DNA from: Billgrantia kenyensis
GTDB taxonomy: Bacteria; Pseudomonadota; Gammaproteobacteria; Pseudomonadales; Halomonadaceae
Assembly: GCF_013697085.1 (NCBI RefSeq)
Contig: NZ_JACEFT010000007.1
Location: 43,959 to 107,958 of the forward strand
Direction: 5' to 3'
DNA length: 64,000 nucleotides
Below, one piece after another: positions 43,160 through 52,959 of the stretch. Each line of letters starts with the position of its first letter. The first letter of the stretch is position 1. Below the pieces are notes generated by a model. The model did no database searches. It saw only the letters and a list, made by a program, of their open reading frames with translations, and was not told the origin of the DNA. Position numbers and translations under genes: made by a program.

Positions 43160-44215
43160 ATGAAGCGGTCAGCATGGCTGATAGTGTTGCTGGGGTTGGT
43201 CATGGTCGGCTGCGGTCGCGATCAGGCCGATGAGGAAGAGCCGGCGGTGCGGGTGGTCAAGTTGCAGGAAGTCGGGGAGCACACCCTGATACCCAGCCGC
43301 CGCTTCGTCGGCAGGGTGGAAGCCTTGCGCACGGTCGACCTCTCGTTTCGAGTCGGTGGGCAGCTGGTCGAGGTGCCTCGACGTCAGGGGGAGACCATTG
43401 GCCAGGGGCAAACCGTCGCCAGGCTGGATTCGACCGACTACGAGCTGGCCGTACGGCGGGCCGAAGCCGAATACCAGCTGGCCAGGCGGGAAATGGAGCG
43501 GGCACGCCCTCTGCTCGACAACAATTCCATTTCCCAGTCGGCCTTCGACGAAATCCGCACCCACTACGAGCTCGCCGAAGTGCAGCGTGACAGCGCGCGG
43601 CAGGATCTCTCCTATACCGCCATCGAGGCGCCCTTTGACGCCCTGGTGACCCGCCGGTTGGTGGAGAATCACAGCAATGTCCAGCCCAACACCGCCATCG
43701 TGCGAGTGCAGGACGTGACCGAGCTTCGGGTGAGGATCAACGTGCCTGAGACTCTGGTGCGCCACGTGGTCAGTCCGGAGCGCTTCGAGGTCGAGGCCGA
43801 GCTGCTCTCGGCGCCGGGTGAGCGCTTTCCGCTCGAGTATCGTGAGCATGTCACCGAGGCCGACGACGTTGCCCAGACCTACCAGGTGGAGTTTGCCATT
43901 CCCGATCATGAAGCCGTCGGGGCGATGCCGGGCATGACGGCCGCCGTGTCGGTGACGCTGATCGATGTCATCGAGCATGGTGCACTGCACATCCCCGCGG
44001 CCGCCCTGGATACCGACAACGAAGGCAACTTCCGTGTCTGGGTCTACCGCGATGAAGACCAGCGTGTCGAGCCGCGCCAGGTGCTGGTCGGACAGCTGCA
44101 TGGCGACACGGTACCTGTGCTGGCGGGGCTTCAGCGCGGCGAGCGCATCGTCGCGGCAGGCGCGCACCTGCTGTATGAAGATGCCCGGGTCAGACCCATG
44201 GAAGCCACACTGTAG
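43160..44215 (+). CDS. RND efflux periplasmic adaptor (lipoprotein)
   Basis: The 351-aa HlyD/AcrA-family membrane fusion protein has lipobox VMVGC (Cys18). The barrel-sandwich half-motifs (RVGGQLVEV, then TAIEAPFDALV), an alpha hairpin (about residues 85-165) and beta-barrel end (IPAAAL, VLAGLQRGERIV) are visible. It should link the RND pump encoded 13 bases downstream to an outer-membrane channel. No TolC gene is in this operon, so it probably borrows one. The substrate is unknown. Confidence 0.92.
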   Translation: MKRSAWLIVLLGLVMVGCGRDQADEEEPAVRVVKLQEVGEHTLIPSRRFVGRVEALRTVDLSFRVGGQLVEVPRRQGETIGQGQTVARLDSTDYELAVRRAEAEYQLARREMERARPLLDNNSISQSAFDEIRTHYELAEVQRDSARQDLSYTAIEAPFDALVTRRLVENHSNVQPNTAIVRVQDVTELRVRINVPETLVRHVVSPERFEVEAELLSAPGERFPLEYREHVTEADDVAQTYQVEFAIPDHEAVGAMPGMTAAVSVTLIDVIEHGALHIPAAALDTDNEGNFRVWVYRDEDQRVEPRQVLVGQLHGDTVPVLAGLQRGERIVAAGAHLLYEDARVRPMEATL

Positions 44216-44228
44216 CCAGGAGCACGAT

Positions 44229-47200
44229 ATGGATATCGCCAAAGCGTCCATCGAGCGGCCGGTCGTCACCTGGCTCATCGTTGCGATCTGTCTGCTGGGC
44301 GGCATCTGGGGGTTCAATAACGTCGGCAAGCTGGAAGATCCCGACTTCACCATTCCCAACGCCATCATCAATACCCAGTACCCCGGTGCCACCGCGCAGG
44401 AGGTGGAGGAGGAGGTCACCGAGCGCCTGGAGATGGCCATCCAGGAGCTGCAGCAGATCGACGTCATCGAGTCGCTCTCCATGCCGGGGCGGTCCGAGAT
44501 CGAGGTAGAGGTGGCCTCCACCTACCGCAGCCATCAGCTGCCGCAGATCTGGGACGAACTGCGGCGCAAGGTCAACGACGTTCAGGGCTCGCTGCCTGAA
44601 GGTGCCTCGACTTCTCAGGTCAATGACGACTTCGGCGAAGTTTACGGCATCTTTTATGCAGTGACGGCGCCAGGCTACGGGCACGATGAGATTCGTGACA
44701 TCTCCCGCTTCCTGCAGCGCGAGATGTTGACGGTGCCCAACGTGGCGCGGGTGTCCACGGCGGGCGAGCGCGACGAGACGATCTACATCGAGATTCCCAA
44801 CGAGCGTCTCACCACCCTCGGCATCCCCGTCGATCATGTGATCAACACCATCCAGACCGAGAATCAGGTCACCGATGCCGGCTCGATGCGCGTTGGCGAC
44901 GACCATGTGCGTATTGTCGCCCGGGCCGGCGTGGACAGCGTGGCAAATATCGAGGCGATCCGCATCGGAAGGCCGGGAACCACCGAGCAGATATCGCTGG
45001 TGGATATCGCCAACGTCCATCGTCAGCCTTTGGAGATCCCCAACCACCTGATCCGCCACAATGGCGAACCCGCCTTCACCCTGGCCGTAGCGGGGGTGGC
45101 CGCTGCCAACATCGTCGAGGTGGGCGAGGCGGTGGAGCGCCACCTCGAGTCACTGGAAGGGCGCCTGCCGCTGGGCGTCGAGCTGCATCCCATTTATGAG
45201 CAGCACCGTGTGGTCGACGAATCGATCAACGACTTCCTGATCAACCTGGCGACCTCGGTTTCCATCGTGATCCTGGTACTGTGCCTGTTCATGGGCTGGC
45301 GCGTCGGCGTGGTGGTGGGGGCAACCCTGCTGCTGACCGTGCTCGGCACGCTGTTCTTCATGTGGGTGTTCGATATCGAGATGGAGCGGGTCTCGCTCGG
45401 GGCGCTGATCATCGCCATGGGCATGCTGGTCGACAACGCCATCGTGGTGGCCGAAGGCATGTTGATCAGCATGCAGCGCGGCAGGCCGGTGAAGGAGGCC
45501 GCCAGCGAGGCCGCGGGACGCACCCAGATCCCGCTGCTGGGGGCCACGGTGATCGGTATCCTGGCCTTTTCGGGCATCGGGCTGTCCGACGATGTGACCG
45601 GCGAGTTTCTCTTTTCGCTGTTTGCCGTGATCGCCATATCCCTGTTGCTGAGTTGGGTGCTGGCCATCACCGTCACTCCGCTGTTCGGTTACTACCTGTT
45701 TCACGGCAGGCAGCTCGGCAGCGACAAGGATCCTCACGGAGGGCTCTTCTATCGCATCTATGCCAGCTTTCTCGCCCTGGCATTGCGGCTGCGTGTGCTA
45801 TCGGTGGCGCTACTGGTGGGGATCACGGCGCTGTGTGCGTGGGGCTTCACTTTCGTTTCTCAGTCCTTCTTTCCCGACTCGAACACGCCGCTGTTCTACG
45901 TCAACTACGAACTGCCCCAAGGGAGCGACATACGCGCCACCCAGCGCGATGCCGAGCGCATCGAGCAGTACCTGCTCGACCAGCAGGGGGTTGAGAACGT
46001 CTCGAGCTTCGTTGGCCGCGGGGCGACCCGCTTCATGTTGACCTATGTGCCGGAGCAGCCCAACCCTGCCTATGCACAGTTCATCGTGCGCGCGGAGAGT
46101 CTTGAGCGTATCGACGAGCTCGATCCCCACGTCTACGCCGAGCTGCAGGCGGCTTTTCCCGAAGCGCGGGTGCGTACCGAGCGCATCCAGTTCGGTCCCG
46201 GTGGCGATGCCCAGATCGAGGCGCGTTTCCAGGGCAGCAATGCAGCGGAGCTGCGCCGCCTGGGGGAAGAGGCCCAGCAGCGCATGCGAGCCAATCCGGC
46301 GGTGATCGATGTACGCCAGAACTGGCGCGAACGGGAGGCCGTAGTGGTGCCGCTGTACAACGAGGAGCGCGCCAGAATTGCCGGTGTCACGCGTGATGAA
46401 CTGGCTCAGACCCTGCAGTTTGCCGCTTCCGGGGTGCGGGCGGGCACCTATCGAGAGGGTGATAGGTTGATTCCGATCGTCGCCCGGCCACCGGCAGGCG
46501 AGCGTGGCGATGTCGCGTTGCTCTCGGATCGCATGGTATGGAGCAACGCCGAGCAGCGCTTCATTCCCATCGCCCAGATCGTCGACGGCTTCGAAACGCA
46601 AAGCGAGGAGGCGCGGATTCATCGCTACAACCGGGTGCGTACGCTCACGGTTCAGGCAGATCCGGCTCCGGGGTACACCGCTGCAGCAGCCCATGATGCC
46701 GTACGCCAGGAGATCGAGGCCATTCCGCTGCCGCCGGGCTATGCGGTGGCGTGGGGAGGAGAGTACGAGGATTCCGCCGATGCCCAGGCCTCGCTGGCGC
46801 AGCAGCTGCCGCTGAGCTTCGTGGCGATGCTGGTGGTATCGATCCTGCTGTTCGGCAAGCTGCGCCAACCCTTGATCATCTGGCTGGTCGTGCCGATGTC
46901 GATCTGCGGGGTGGTCATCGGCCTGCTGCTGACCGGGCTGCCGTTCTCGTTCACGGCGCTACTCGGCATGCTCAGCCTCTCCGGCATGTTGATGAAGAAT
47001 GCCATCGTGCTGGTGGATGAAATCGATGCCCAGATCAAGAGTGGCAAGGAGCGCCTGGCTTCGCTGATCGATGCCAGCATCAGCCGCCTGCGCCCGGTAC
47101 TCCTGGCCGCCGGTACCACCACCCTTGGCATGCTGCCGCTGCTGTTCGATGCCTTCTTTAGCAGCATGGCCGTGACCATCATGGCTGGGTTGGCATTTGC

Positions 47201-47321
47201 CTCGCTGCTGACGCTGATTGCGGTGCCGGTGTTCTACTCGCTGCTCTTCGGCATTCCCTATCGCAAGGCAAGATCGCGCGAGGCGCCTGAAGCGTCCGAG
47301 TCTTCGGCGGCGGGTGGCTGA
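44229..47321 (+). CDS. RND efflux pump, HAE-1/AcrB-like permease
   Basis: The 1030-aa inner-membrane proton-driven pump starts MDIAKASIERPVVTWLI and shows the RND pattern of one helix, a large periplasmic loop, a helix bundle (SVSIVILVLCLFMGWRVG; GMLVDNAIVVAEGM with the membrane Asp), then the same arrangement repeated (GMLMKNAIVLVDEID). AGGAG lies 7 bases upstream. It resembles divergent HAE-1 members rather than AcrB itself, and no substrate can be assigned. Its last 64 bases overlap, tail to tail, the penicillin-binding protein gene on the other strand. Confidence 0.92.
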   Translation: MDIAKASIERPVVTWLIVAICLLGGIWGFNNVGKLEDPDFTIPNAIINTQYPGATAQEVEEEVTERLEMAIQELQQIDVIESLSMPGRSEIEVEVASTYRSHQLPQIWDELRRKVNDVQGSLPEGASTSQVNDDFGEVYGIFYAVTAPGYGHDEIRDISRFLQREMLTVPNVARVSTAGERDETIYIEIPNERLTTLGIPVDHVINTIQTENQVTDAGSMRVGDDHVRIVARAGVDSVANIEAIRIGRPGTTEQISLVDIANVHRQPLEIPNHLIRHNGEPAFTLAVAGVAAANIVEVGEAVERHLESLEGRLPLGVELHPIYEQHRVVDESINDFLINLATSVSIVILVLCLFMGWRVGVVVGATLLLTVLGTLFFMWVFDIEMERVSLGALIIAMGMLVDNAIVVAEGMLISMQRGRPVKEAASEAAGRTQIPLLGATVIGILAFSGIGLSDDVTGEFLFSLFAVIAISLLLSWVLAITVTPLFGYYLFHGRQLGSDKDPHGGLFYRIYASFLALALRLRVLSVALLVGITALCAWGFTFVSQSFFPDSNTPLFYVNYELPQGSDIRATQRDAERIEQYLLDQQGVENVSSFVGRGATRFMLTYVPEQPNPAYAQFIVRAESLERIDELDPHVYAELQAAFPEARVRTERIQFGPGGDAQIEARFQGSNAAELRRLGEEAQQRMRANPAVIDVRQNWREREAVVVPLYNEERARIAGVTRDELAQTLQFAASGVRAGTYREGDRLIPIVARPPAGERGDVALLSDRMVWSNAEQRFIPIAQIVDGFETQSEEARIHRYNRVRTLTVQADPAPGYTAAAAHDAVRQEIEAIPLPPGYAVAWGGEYEDSADAQASLAQQLPLSFVAMLVVSILLFGKLRQPLIIWLVVPMSICGVVIGLLLTGLPFSFTALLGMLSLSGMLMKNAIVLVDEIDAQIKSGKERLASLIDASISRLRPVLLAAGTTTLGMLPLLFDAFFSSMAVTIMAGLAFASLLTLIAVPVFYSLLFGIPYRKARSREAPEASESSAAGG

Positions 47322-50300
47322 ACCTTGTCCTCCTCCCCGGCGAAGTGGTACTCGCTGGGCAACCCTTTCTCCTTGGGCAGCGGGGGACAGGTACCCACCC
47401 CGGGTTCGAGATAGGGCCTCAGGATAGGCTCCATGCCCTTCAGTACCTGGACCGGCAGGGCCGAGGTGAAGCGGAAGTCGTCCGAGGCGCTGCCGGGGAC
47501 GAAGGCCGTGAGCGTGCCGAAATGGTCATCGCCAAGATAGAACACGAAGGTGGCGGTGCGGTTGCGGGCCCGCGATTGCAGAACCTGTCCGCCGCGGCCG
47601 ACGGTCTCGATACGGTTGTTGCCAGTCCCTGTCTTGCCGCCCAGCACCAGCGGGGTGTCGTCTTCCAGGCTGAAGCTACCCTGCAGGCGCCGCGCCGTTC
47701 CCCCTTCGACCACCTGGGACAGTGACTCGCGCAGCACCGCGGCGACCTCTGGCGCCATGACCCGATGGGCCTGTCCTTCGGCTGGCAAAAAGCGTGTCTC
47801 GTAGGGGGTGTCGGCAGCAAAATGCAGCTCATCGATCCGCAGGGTGGGCAGCCTGACTCCATCGTTGAGAATGATACCCATCAGTTCAGCCAGGGCGGCA
47901 GGTCGATCTCCCGATGAGCCGACTGCCGTGGCCAGCGACGGTACCAGCTGGCCGAAGGGGTAGCCATGGCGCTGCCAGCGTTCATGAATGTCTTGAAACG
48001 CCTCGACTTCAAGCATGGTGCGGATGCGCACGTCGCGGGCGTTGCGATGGCGCGTGCGAAACAGCCAGCCATAGACCTCCTGACGCTCCTCGACGCTGGC
48101 GGCGACGGCGTCGCCCCAGCCGGCGTCGGGCAAGTCGAGCAGGAACCCCACCAGCCACAGCTCCAGGGGATGGACCCGGGCGACATAGCCCTGATCGTTC
48201 AGGGAAAAGTTGCCAGGCGCGTAGCGGTCATAGAGTGAGGCCAGCTCACGCTCGCTGGGTCGATTGCCGTTGGGCAGCCACTGATCGAGAAAAGCGGCAA
48301 ACTCCTCGAGGCTGCTCTCGGGAAACAGATAGCGCTGCACCGCGGCCAGACGTGGTGCCGTGGGCCTGATGCCTTCGACAAAGATGGACAGTCGCGCTTC
48401 GCTGTCGAGGTTGCGGTACTTGCGCCAGAAGCGCTCGAGGAAGGTACGCCCCTCGCGGTCGGCGAACAGGCGCAGGTACTCCTCTCGCCGCGGGTCACGA
48501 TCGTCGCCCAGCATGGCTGAGCGCGGCTCGGCATGATGCATGCTGTAGCGCACCACGTCGCGCATCACGCGGATGAAAGGAAGATTGAGCGACTCGCGCA
48601 TGGACTCGGAGAGCGTCGGATTGCGGCCATTGTCCTCGCGGCGAAAGTTGCTGAAGGTGTGACGCCCGCCGCCGGTGAAGAAGGCTTCCGCCGGGCTGGC
48701 CGAATAGCGTCTCTCCATGGCCATGCCAAGCAGCTCATCGAGGGCCATGCCGGGGGCCTCAGTCAGGCGATCCAGCACCCAGCGGCTCAACGCATCCTGG
48801 GAGTCGATCTCGACGCTGCGCAGCATCTCCGGGCTCTTGCTGGCGTGGCGGTCATGCAGCTCGGCGACGATCTCCAGGTAAGTGGCCAGCACACGCAGCT
48901 TGGCGGTGGAGCCCAGCTCCAGCTTGCTGCCCTCGTTGATGTCGAACGGCTGATGGGTGTTGTCGGTCTGGACCCGTACGCTGAAGCTGTCCTCGCTGCG
49001 CTCGAACAAAGTGAAGCTGTAGCGTACGTCCTGTGTCCGTTCGGCGCTGAGCAGGCGATCTCCCAGCAGGCCGGTCTCTGCGGCGAACTCCGGATCGGCC
49101 AGGCGGTGAAGATAGCGGGTGACTTCTTGCTGCAGGCCGGCGTGCAGGGTAGTGCGGGCACTGAGGTCGAGGCGATCAAGGTCGTAGAACGACATGCCCA
49201 GCATGCCCGCCAGGCGTTGCCTCGCCACCTGGATACTCTTGTCCGGCTCGATGCGCAGGTCGAAGGGCGATACCGCGGAGTCGCGGAACGCCAGGCGCTG
49301 CTCGAGCGCTGCCTGGGCGAGGTCAGCCGGGATGACCTGTTCCTGGCGCAGCAGGCGCAGATGGCTGTCGGTCAGCTCCTCGAGGGCTTCCCTGCCCCGG
49401 GTCAGATACCAGGAAGGACGCCGCTGGGCGATCATCAAGGCCAGCACTTGGCGCAGCGCCAGGCCCTTCTCGGCCTGTTCGTCCACACCATCGAAGCCGA
49501 TCGCCAGACGGCGATTGATACTGTCGAAATCGGCGCCGAACCAGACCCAAAGACCATCGCCCAGGCCATGGACCTCGCCGTAACTAGGGGCGGCCGATAG
49601 CGGCACGGTATTGAGGTAGTCCAGGGCCACGTCCTGCCTTGCGGTCAGGGTCTGGGGACCATGCTGGTAGCTGCGCACGCTGGCAGAGATCATCTGACGC
49701 AGCTTTTCTCGCGGCGAGTGGGTCATCCCCCGGGGCGAGTGGCGGTATTTCTCCAACTGGGTGGCCAGCGTACTGCCGCCGGCCGACTGGCCCGGCAGGT
49801 CCAGGGCGCGCCCTACCTGCGACAAGGCGGCCCGTGTGAATCTAGGCCAGTCCACGGCCGGGTTGGCATTGGGTGCGTTTTCGTCGAGCAGCTGTCGGTT
49901 CTCGATGAACAGCAGCACCTGAAGCACGATGGGAGGAATGGCCTCGAAAGTGGTGTACTGACGGTGCGGATGACGAAACAGGTAGAGGCTTTCCCCTCGG
50001 CACTCCTCGATGCTCAAGCCGGCCTGGGTCTTCTCCTGATAGGGTGGGAAGAAGCCGCGCCGGCTGTAATCGAGCAGGGCAGGGGAAAAACGAGCCTGAT
50101 GAGTGATGTCATAGCCCCGGGCCAGGAGCCGGGATTCGAATTCTGGCAGTTGGGTGTAGCCGAGGCGCTGGTCGAAGGGGCCGTGGCTGGGGAAATGGAT
50201 CTGTTCGCTACGGCCGGGCTCTACGCTATAGCGCAGTGTGGCTGCGTAGCGTGAGAGTTCCTGGGACTGGAAATGCGATGTCTTGGCCTCGGCAACCAGC

Positions 50301-50500
50301 AGCGTGGCGAGCGTCACGCCACACGTCAGCACCAGGATGCCCAGCCCCATGTACAGGTAGCGTCGCGAAGGCTCCGGGCGGGGCGCCGGAGCCAGCCTGG
50401 GCTCCTCGATGAAAGGCGAGCGCTTCGCGAGCGATTCGCCGCTGTCGAGCCGCGCCACGGTAGACGAATTCCGGCGTGACGAAGAACCGCGAGCACCCAT
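47258..50500 (-). CDS. Divergent class A penicillin-binding protein
   Basis: The 1080-aa membrane-anchored protein (helix about residues 48-70) has a GT51 glycosyltransferase domain with FIENRQLLDE (Glu200; usual motif has ED) and GGSTLATQLEK (241-251), then a transpeptidase domain with STAK (531-534), SLN and KTGTGN. It should polymerise and crosslink peptidoglycan. At 1080 residues it is longer than E. coli PBP1a (850), with a large insertion between the SxxK and KTG regions. AGGAG precedes the ATG. Whether the altered GT motif is still active is unclear. The 3' end overlaps the RND gene by 64 bases. Confidence 0.85.
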   Translation of the reverse strand: MGARGSSSRRNSSTVARLDSGESLAKRSPFIEEPRLAPAPRPEPSRRYLYMGLGILVLTCGVTLATLLVAEAKTSHFQSQELSRYAATLRYSVEPGRSEQIHFPSHGPFDQRLGYTQLPEFESRLLARGYDITHQARFSPALLDYSRRGFFPPYQEKTQAGLSIEECRGESLYLFRHPHRQYTTFEAIPPIVLQVLLFIENRQLLDENAPNANPAVDWPRFTRAALSQVGRALDLPGQSAGGSTLATQLEKYRHSPRGMTHSPREKLRQMISASVRSYQHGPQTLTARQDVALDYLNTVPLSAAPSYGEVHGLGDGLWVWFGADFDSINRRLAIGFDGVDEQAEKGLALRQVLALMIAQRRPSWYLTRGREALEELTDSHLRLLRQEQVIPADLAQAALEQRLAFRDSAVSPFDLRIEPDKSIQVARQRLAGMLGMSFYDLDRLDLSARTTLHAGLQQEVTRYLHRLADPEFAAETGLLGDRLLSAERTQDVRYSFTLFERSEDSFSVRVQTDNTHQPFDINEGSKLELGSTAKLRVLATYLEIVAELHDRHASKSPEMLRSVEIDSQDALSRWVLDRLTEAPGMALDELLGMAMERRYSASPAEAFFTGGGRHTFSNFRREDNGRNPTLSESMRESLNLPFIRVMRDVVRYSMHHAEPRSAMLGDDRDPRREEYLRLFADREGRTFLERFWRKYRNLDSEARLSIFVEGIRPTAPRLAAVQRYLFPESSLEEFAAFLDQWLPNGNRPSERELASLYDRYAPGNFSLNDQGYVARVHPLELWLVGFLLDLPDAGWGDAVAASVEERQEVYGWLFRTRHRNARDVRIRTMLEVEAFQDIHERWQRHGYPFGQLVPSLATAVGSSGDRPAALAELMGIILNDGVRLPTLRIDELHFAADTPYETRFLPAEGQAHRVMAPEVAAVLRESLSQVVEGGTARRLQGSFSLEDDTPLVLGGKTGTGNNRIETVGRGGQVLQSRARNRTATFVFYLGDDHFGTLTAFVPGSASDDFRFTSALPVQVLKGMEPILRPYLEPGVGTCPPLPKEKGLPSEYHFAGEEDKVQPPAAEDSDASGASRDLALR

Positions 50501-50601
50501 ACGCCACTCCTAAAACCGCGACTTGTTAATTTTGTTTTAGCGCAGTGGAGCGAAGCGATAAAGGGATTGCTAAAAAAGATTTTGTAACCTGACGCCCTCG
50601 A

Positions 50602-52077
50602 TCAGTCGGTGCGATAGACTCCGAAATGCGTCAATCCGCGGTCATGCAGGTGCATCGCCTGCATGCGGCTCATCACCCCCTGGTCGCAGTAGAGCAGGTA
50701 GCGGCGGTCACCGGGTAGGGAGTCGGCCCGTGATTGCAGCTCGAAAAAGGGAATCTCCAGGCAATCCACCCGCTCGAGCACGAGCGGAGCGGCGTCACGC
50801 TCCGCCGGAGCGCGGATATCAATCACGCTGATGTCGGCATCGCTGGCAGCGGTCTCGAGGTCGGAGATCACTTCGAGCTGTGGCGACTCTTGCTGCCTTT
50901 GGTCAAGCAGCTGGTCGGAGCGGGTTTGCACCGCCTGCGCCACGGCGGCGTCGAGGACACTGAAATCGAAATGCGCCTCCGCTGCAGCGACCTTGTCGTG
51001 GCGCGCCTGGGTATTGGGCCGCTGGGAGACGGCGCCGCACACCTCGGGCATGCCCTCGGCAAAGGGGGCAGTGCCTATCTGGCGGGCCGTATCGATGATG
51101 GTCTGCTTGTCCTCGGCGATGAGCGGGCGCAGGATCGGTACCTCGCTGGCATCGTCCATCAATACCAGGTTGGTCAGGCTCTGGCTCGAAACCTGAGCGA
51201 TAGCGTCGCCGGTCACCAGCATGGGAACCCGCGCCCGGGTCGCGATACGGCTGGCGGCACGCACCATCATGCGCTTGAGTGCCACCCCGATCAGCCCATC
51301 GGGGATACTGCGCTGCAGCTCGGCCACCACGCCTTCGAAAGGTACCGAGATGAACTTCACCCGGTGGGAGCTCGAATAGGTCTTCCACAGGTGGTGAGCG
51401 ACTTCGCGCACGGCGGCCTCATGACCGGCGCCACCGAGCTCGAAGAACAGGAAATGCGTCTTGATTCCACGCCGCATCATTTTCCAGGCAGCGACAGGGG
51501 AGTCGTAGCCTCCTGAGATCAGCGCCAGAGCCTGTCCCTGCAGGCCCATGGGATAACCGCCGAGCCCGGACCAGCGCTGGCGAACCAGGCGCAGGCGGCT
51601 TTCGACGACATCCACACGGACATCCACTTCCGGCTCCTTGAGCTGCACCCTGGCTCCCGGGGCGGCGTCAAGCAGCTCGCGCCCGAGGTGGCGCTCCAAC
51701 TGCTCGGAGGAAAAGTCATGAATGCCTCGGCGCTTCACCGTGACGCGAAAGCTGCGCCCGGCAACGGCATCACGCCATACCGGCAGCAGGCGATCGGTGG
51801 TGTCGGCAAAGGAAACGAAGGGCACCTCCTCGACGCACTGCACCTCGTGGACACCGGGGATGTGACACAGCAACCGCTCAAGTTGACGGTACCAGTCAGG
51901 CTCGGCAGCTTCCGGCACGTGGACCTTGATGGCGTCCCAGCCACCCTGGACACGCAGCGAATCGCCCAACGGGCGCAGCACGTTGCGGATGTTGCCCACC
52001 AGGCAACGCGTCATCTGGCGGCGTACGGAACGCGACTTGATGGTGATTTCTGGAAATAGCTTCAGCAGGTAATACAT
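50602..52077 (-). CDS. thiI: tRNA 4-thiouridine/thiazole synthase ThiI with rhodanese domain
   Basis: The 491-aa enzyme has a ferredoxin-like and THUMP N-terminal region, the PP-loop ALISGGYDSPVA, a conserved Cys in MPEVCGAVS, and a C-terminal rhodanese domain with catalytic Cys in YCDQGVMS. It makes 4-thiouridine in tRNA and, through the rhodanese domain, supplies sulfur for the thiazole of thiamine. I start at MYYLLKLFPEI (52077); the frame is open to 52191 without similarity. It is followed by a 101-base gap before the penicillin-binding protein gene. Confidence 0.95.
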   Translation of the reverse strand: MYYLLKLFPEITIKSRSVRRQMTRCLVGNIRNVLRPLGDSLRVQGGWDAIKVHVPEAAEPDWYRQLERLLCHIPGVHEVQCVEEVPFVSFADTTDRLLPVWRDAVAGRSFRVTVKRRGIHDFSSEQLERHLGRELLDAAPGARVQLKEPEVDVRVDVVESRLRLVRQRWSGLGGYPMGLQGQALALISGGYDSPVAAWKMMRRGIKTHFLFFELGGAGHEAAVREVAHHLWKTYSSSHRVKFISVPFEGVVAELQRSIPDGLIGVALKRMMVRAASRIATRARVPMLVTGDAIAQVSSQSLTNLVLMDDASEVPILRPLIAEDKQTIIDTARQIGTAPFAEGMPEVCGAVSQRPNTQARHDKVAAAEAHFDFSVLDAAVAQAVQTRSDQLLDQRQQESPQLEVISDLETAASDADISVIDIRAPAERDAAPLVLERVDCLEIPFFELQSRADSLPGDRRYLLYCDQGVMSRMQAMHLHDRGLTHFGVYRTD

Positions 52078-52162
52078 TGGCAACGTACTTGTAAAAGTTT
52101 TGGAAAACAATTGGTTGCCATTATACCAAAGGGCGAGGCCAGGTGCCTGTCGCGAATGGCCA

Positions 52163-52183
52163 GGCGGGGCTGCCGGCCCCGCC
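52163..52183 (-). terminator. Hairpin between the small conserved gene and thiI
   Basis: GGCGGGGC and its complement enclose a 5-base loop, 41 bases past the stop of the gene at 52224-52508. No T-run follows. Confidence 0.5.
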
Positions 52184-52223
52184 CGGTTCATCAGGCCCGG
52201 TACCAGGCCTCGATAGTGCGAGT

Positions 52224-52508
52224 CTAATAGAGGGCTTGCTCCTCGCTGATCACTTCCTTGAGCAGTTCGAGGAACAGCTTGTCCGCTTCGGAATGCTCCT
52301 GCGGATCCTCCGGGATATGCACGCTGGTGGTTTCGGAAATCTCATTGGCGATGCGTGCCACGACATCCTCCGAGCCGCCATCCCGGTAGTGGCGGCGGGC
52401 GACATCCAGTGACTGCTCGAGAATCTGTGGATCCTGCAGCAGCTTCTTGATGAAGCCGCGCAGCTCGTTGATGACGCGTGTCTTCTGTATTTCTGATGAA
52501 GCTGACAT
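52224..52508 (-). CDS. Conserved small helical protein of unknown function
   Basis: The 94-aa, strongly acidic and helical protein (FIKKLLQDPQILEQSLDVA, VVARIANEISE) has no signal, membrane helix or cysteine. I do not recognise a named family. AAAGGAG lies just before the ATG at 52508; an in-frame ATG at 52550 has no such site. It is upstream of thiI on the same strand but separated by 146 bases and a hairpin. Confidence 0.6.
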   Translation of the reverse strand: MSASSEIQKTRVINELRGFIKKLLQDPQILEQSLDVARRHYRDGGSEDVVARIANEISETTSVHIPEDPQEHSEADKLFLELLKEVISEEQALY

Positions 52509-52959
52509 TTTCTTCTCCTTTCCCGTTCGCCTACAGGGGGCGTCACTCATGGGGCTGACAATACCATGATTGGGGAGGGCCGGGAGAGGGGGCGAGTGGC
52601 CAGCAGGCTAACGCTGTCGGTAGACCTGTTTCCACGGGCTTGATTTGGATCAATCGCAAGATCGGTGTTACAAAAGTGTCGTACTTGGGTATTGGACAAT
52701 CGGACAACCTCGGTTACGCTAGATTACAAAAAGCGGTTGACAAACATTAAATGACTAAGCGGGCTTTGTGTCCTTGGCTTGATCCGTACGTACTAGTAAC
52801 AGGCTGCCATGTGAACAGGCTGATCGGCTTGCAAAGGGAAACCGGGAATGGAAGCACCGTCCGGCTCGCCGGATGAGCCCCGAAATAACAAGAAACGATA
52901 ACGCAACTCGACGGATCGCCCGTGCAACGGGGCGACCGAATCATGAACAGGGAACACCC
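52509..52959. other. 451-base intergenic region upstream of the secretion operon
   Basis: The longest non-coding gap in the window. It holds two TTACAAAA direct repeats (52668-52675 and 52724-52731), an AT-rich centre and a possible sigma-70 promoter. The 3' part (about 52780-52950) is an untranslated leader or unrecognised control region. No small RNA or riboswitch fold was identified. Confidence 0.5.
52692..52720 (+). promoter_or_regulatory. Possible sigma-70 promoter of the TolC-like gene
   Basis: TTGGAC and TACGCT are separated by 17 bases. Both elements are weak matches, but they lie in the AT-rich centre between the two TTACAAAA repeats. Confidence 0.3.

Noticed and set aside
43169..44521. 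A 450-codon minus-strand open frame opposite the RND adaptor
   Set aside because: The adaptor and pump on the plus strand have full-length family motifs; the antisense product has none.
52737..52742. Perfect TTGACA hexamer upstream of the channel gene
   Set aside because: No acceptable -10 element lies 16-18 bases downstream (CGGGCT-like sequence there), so I did not call it a promoter.
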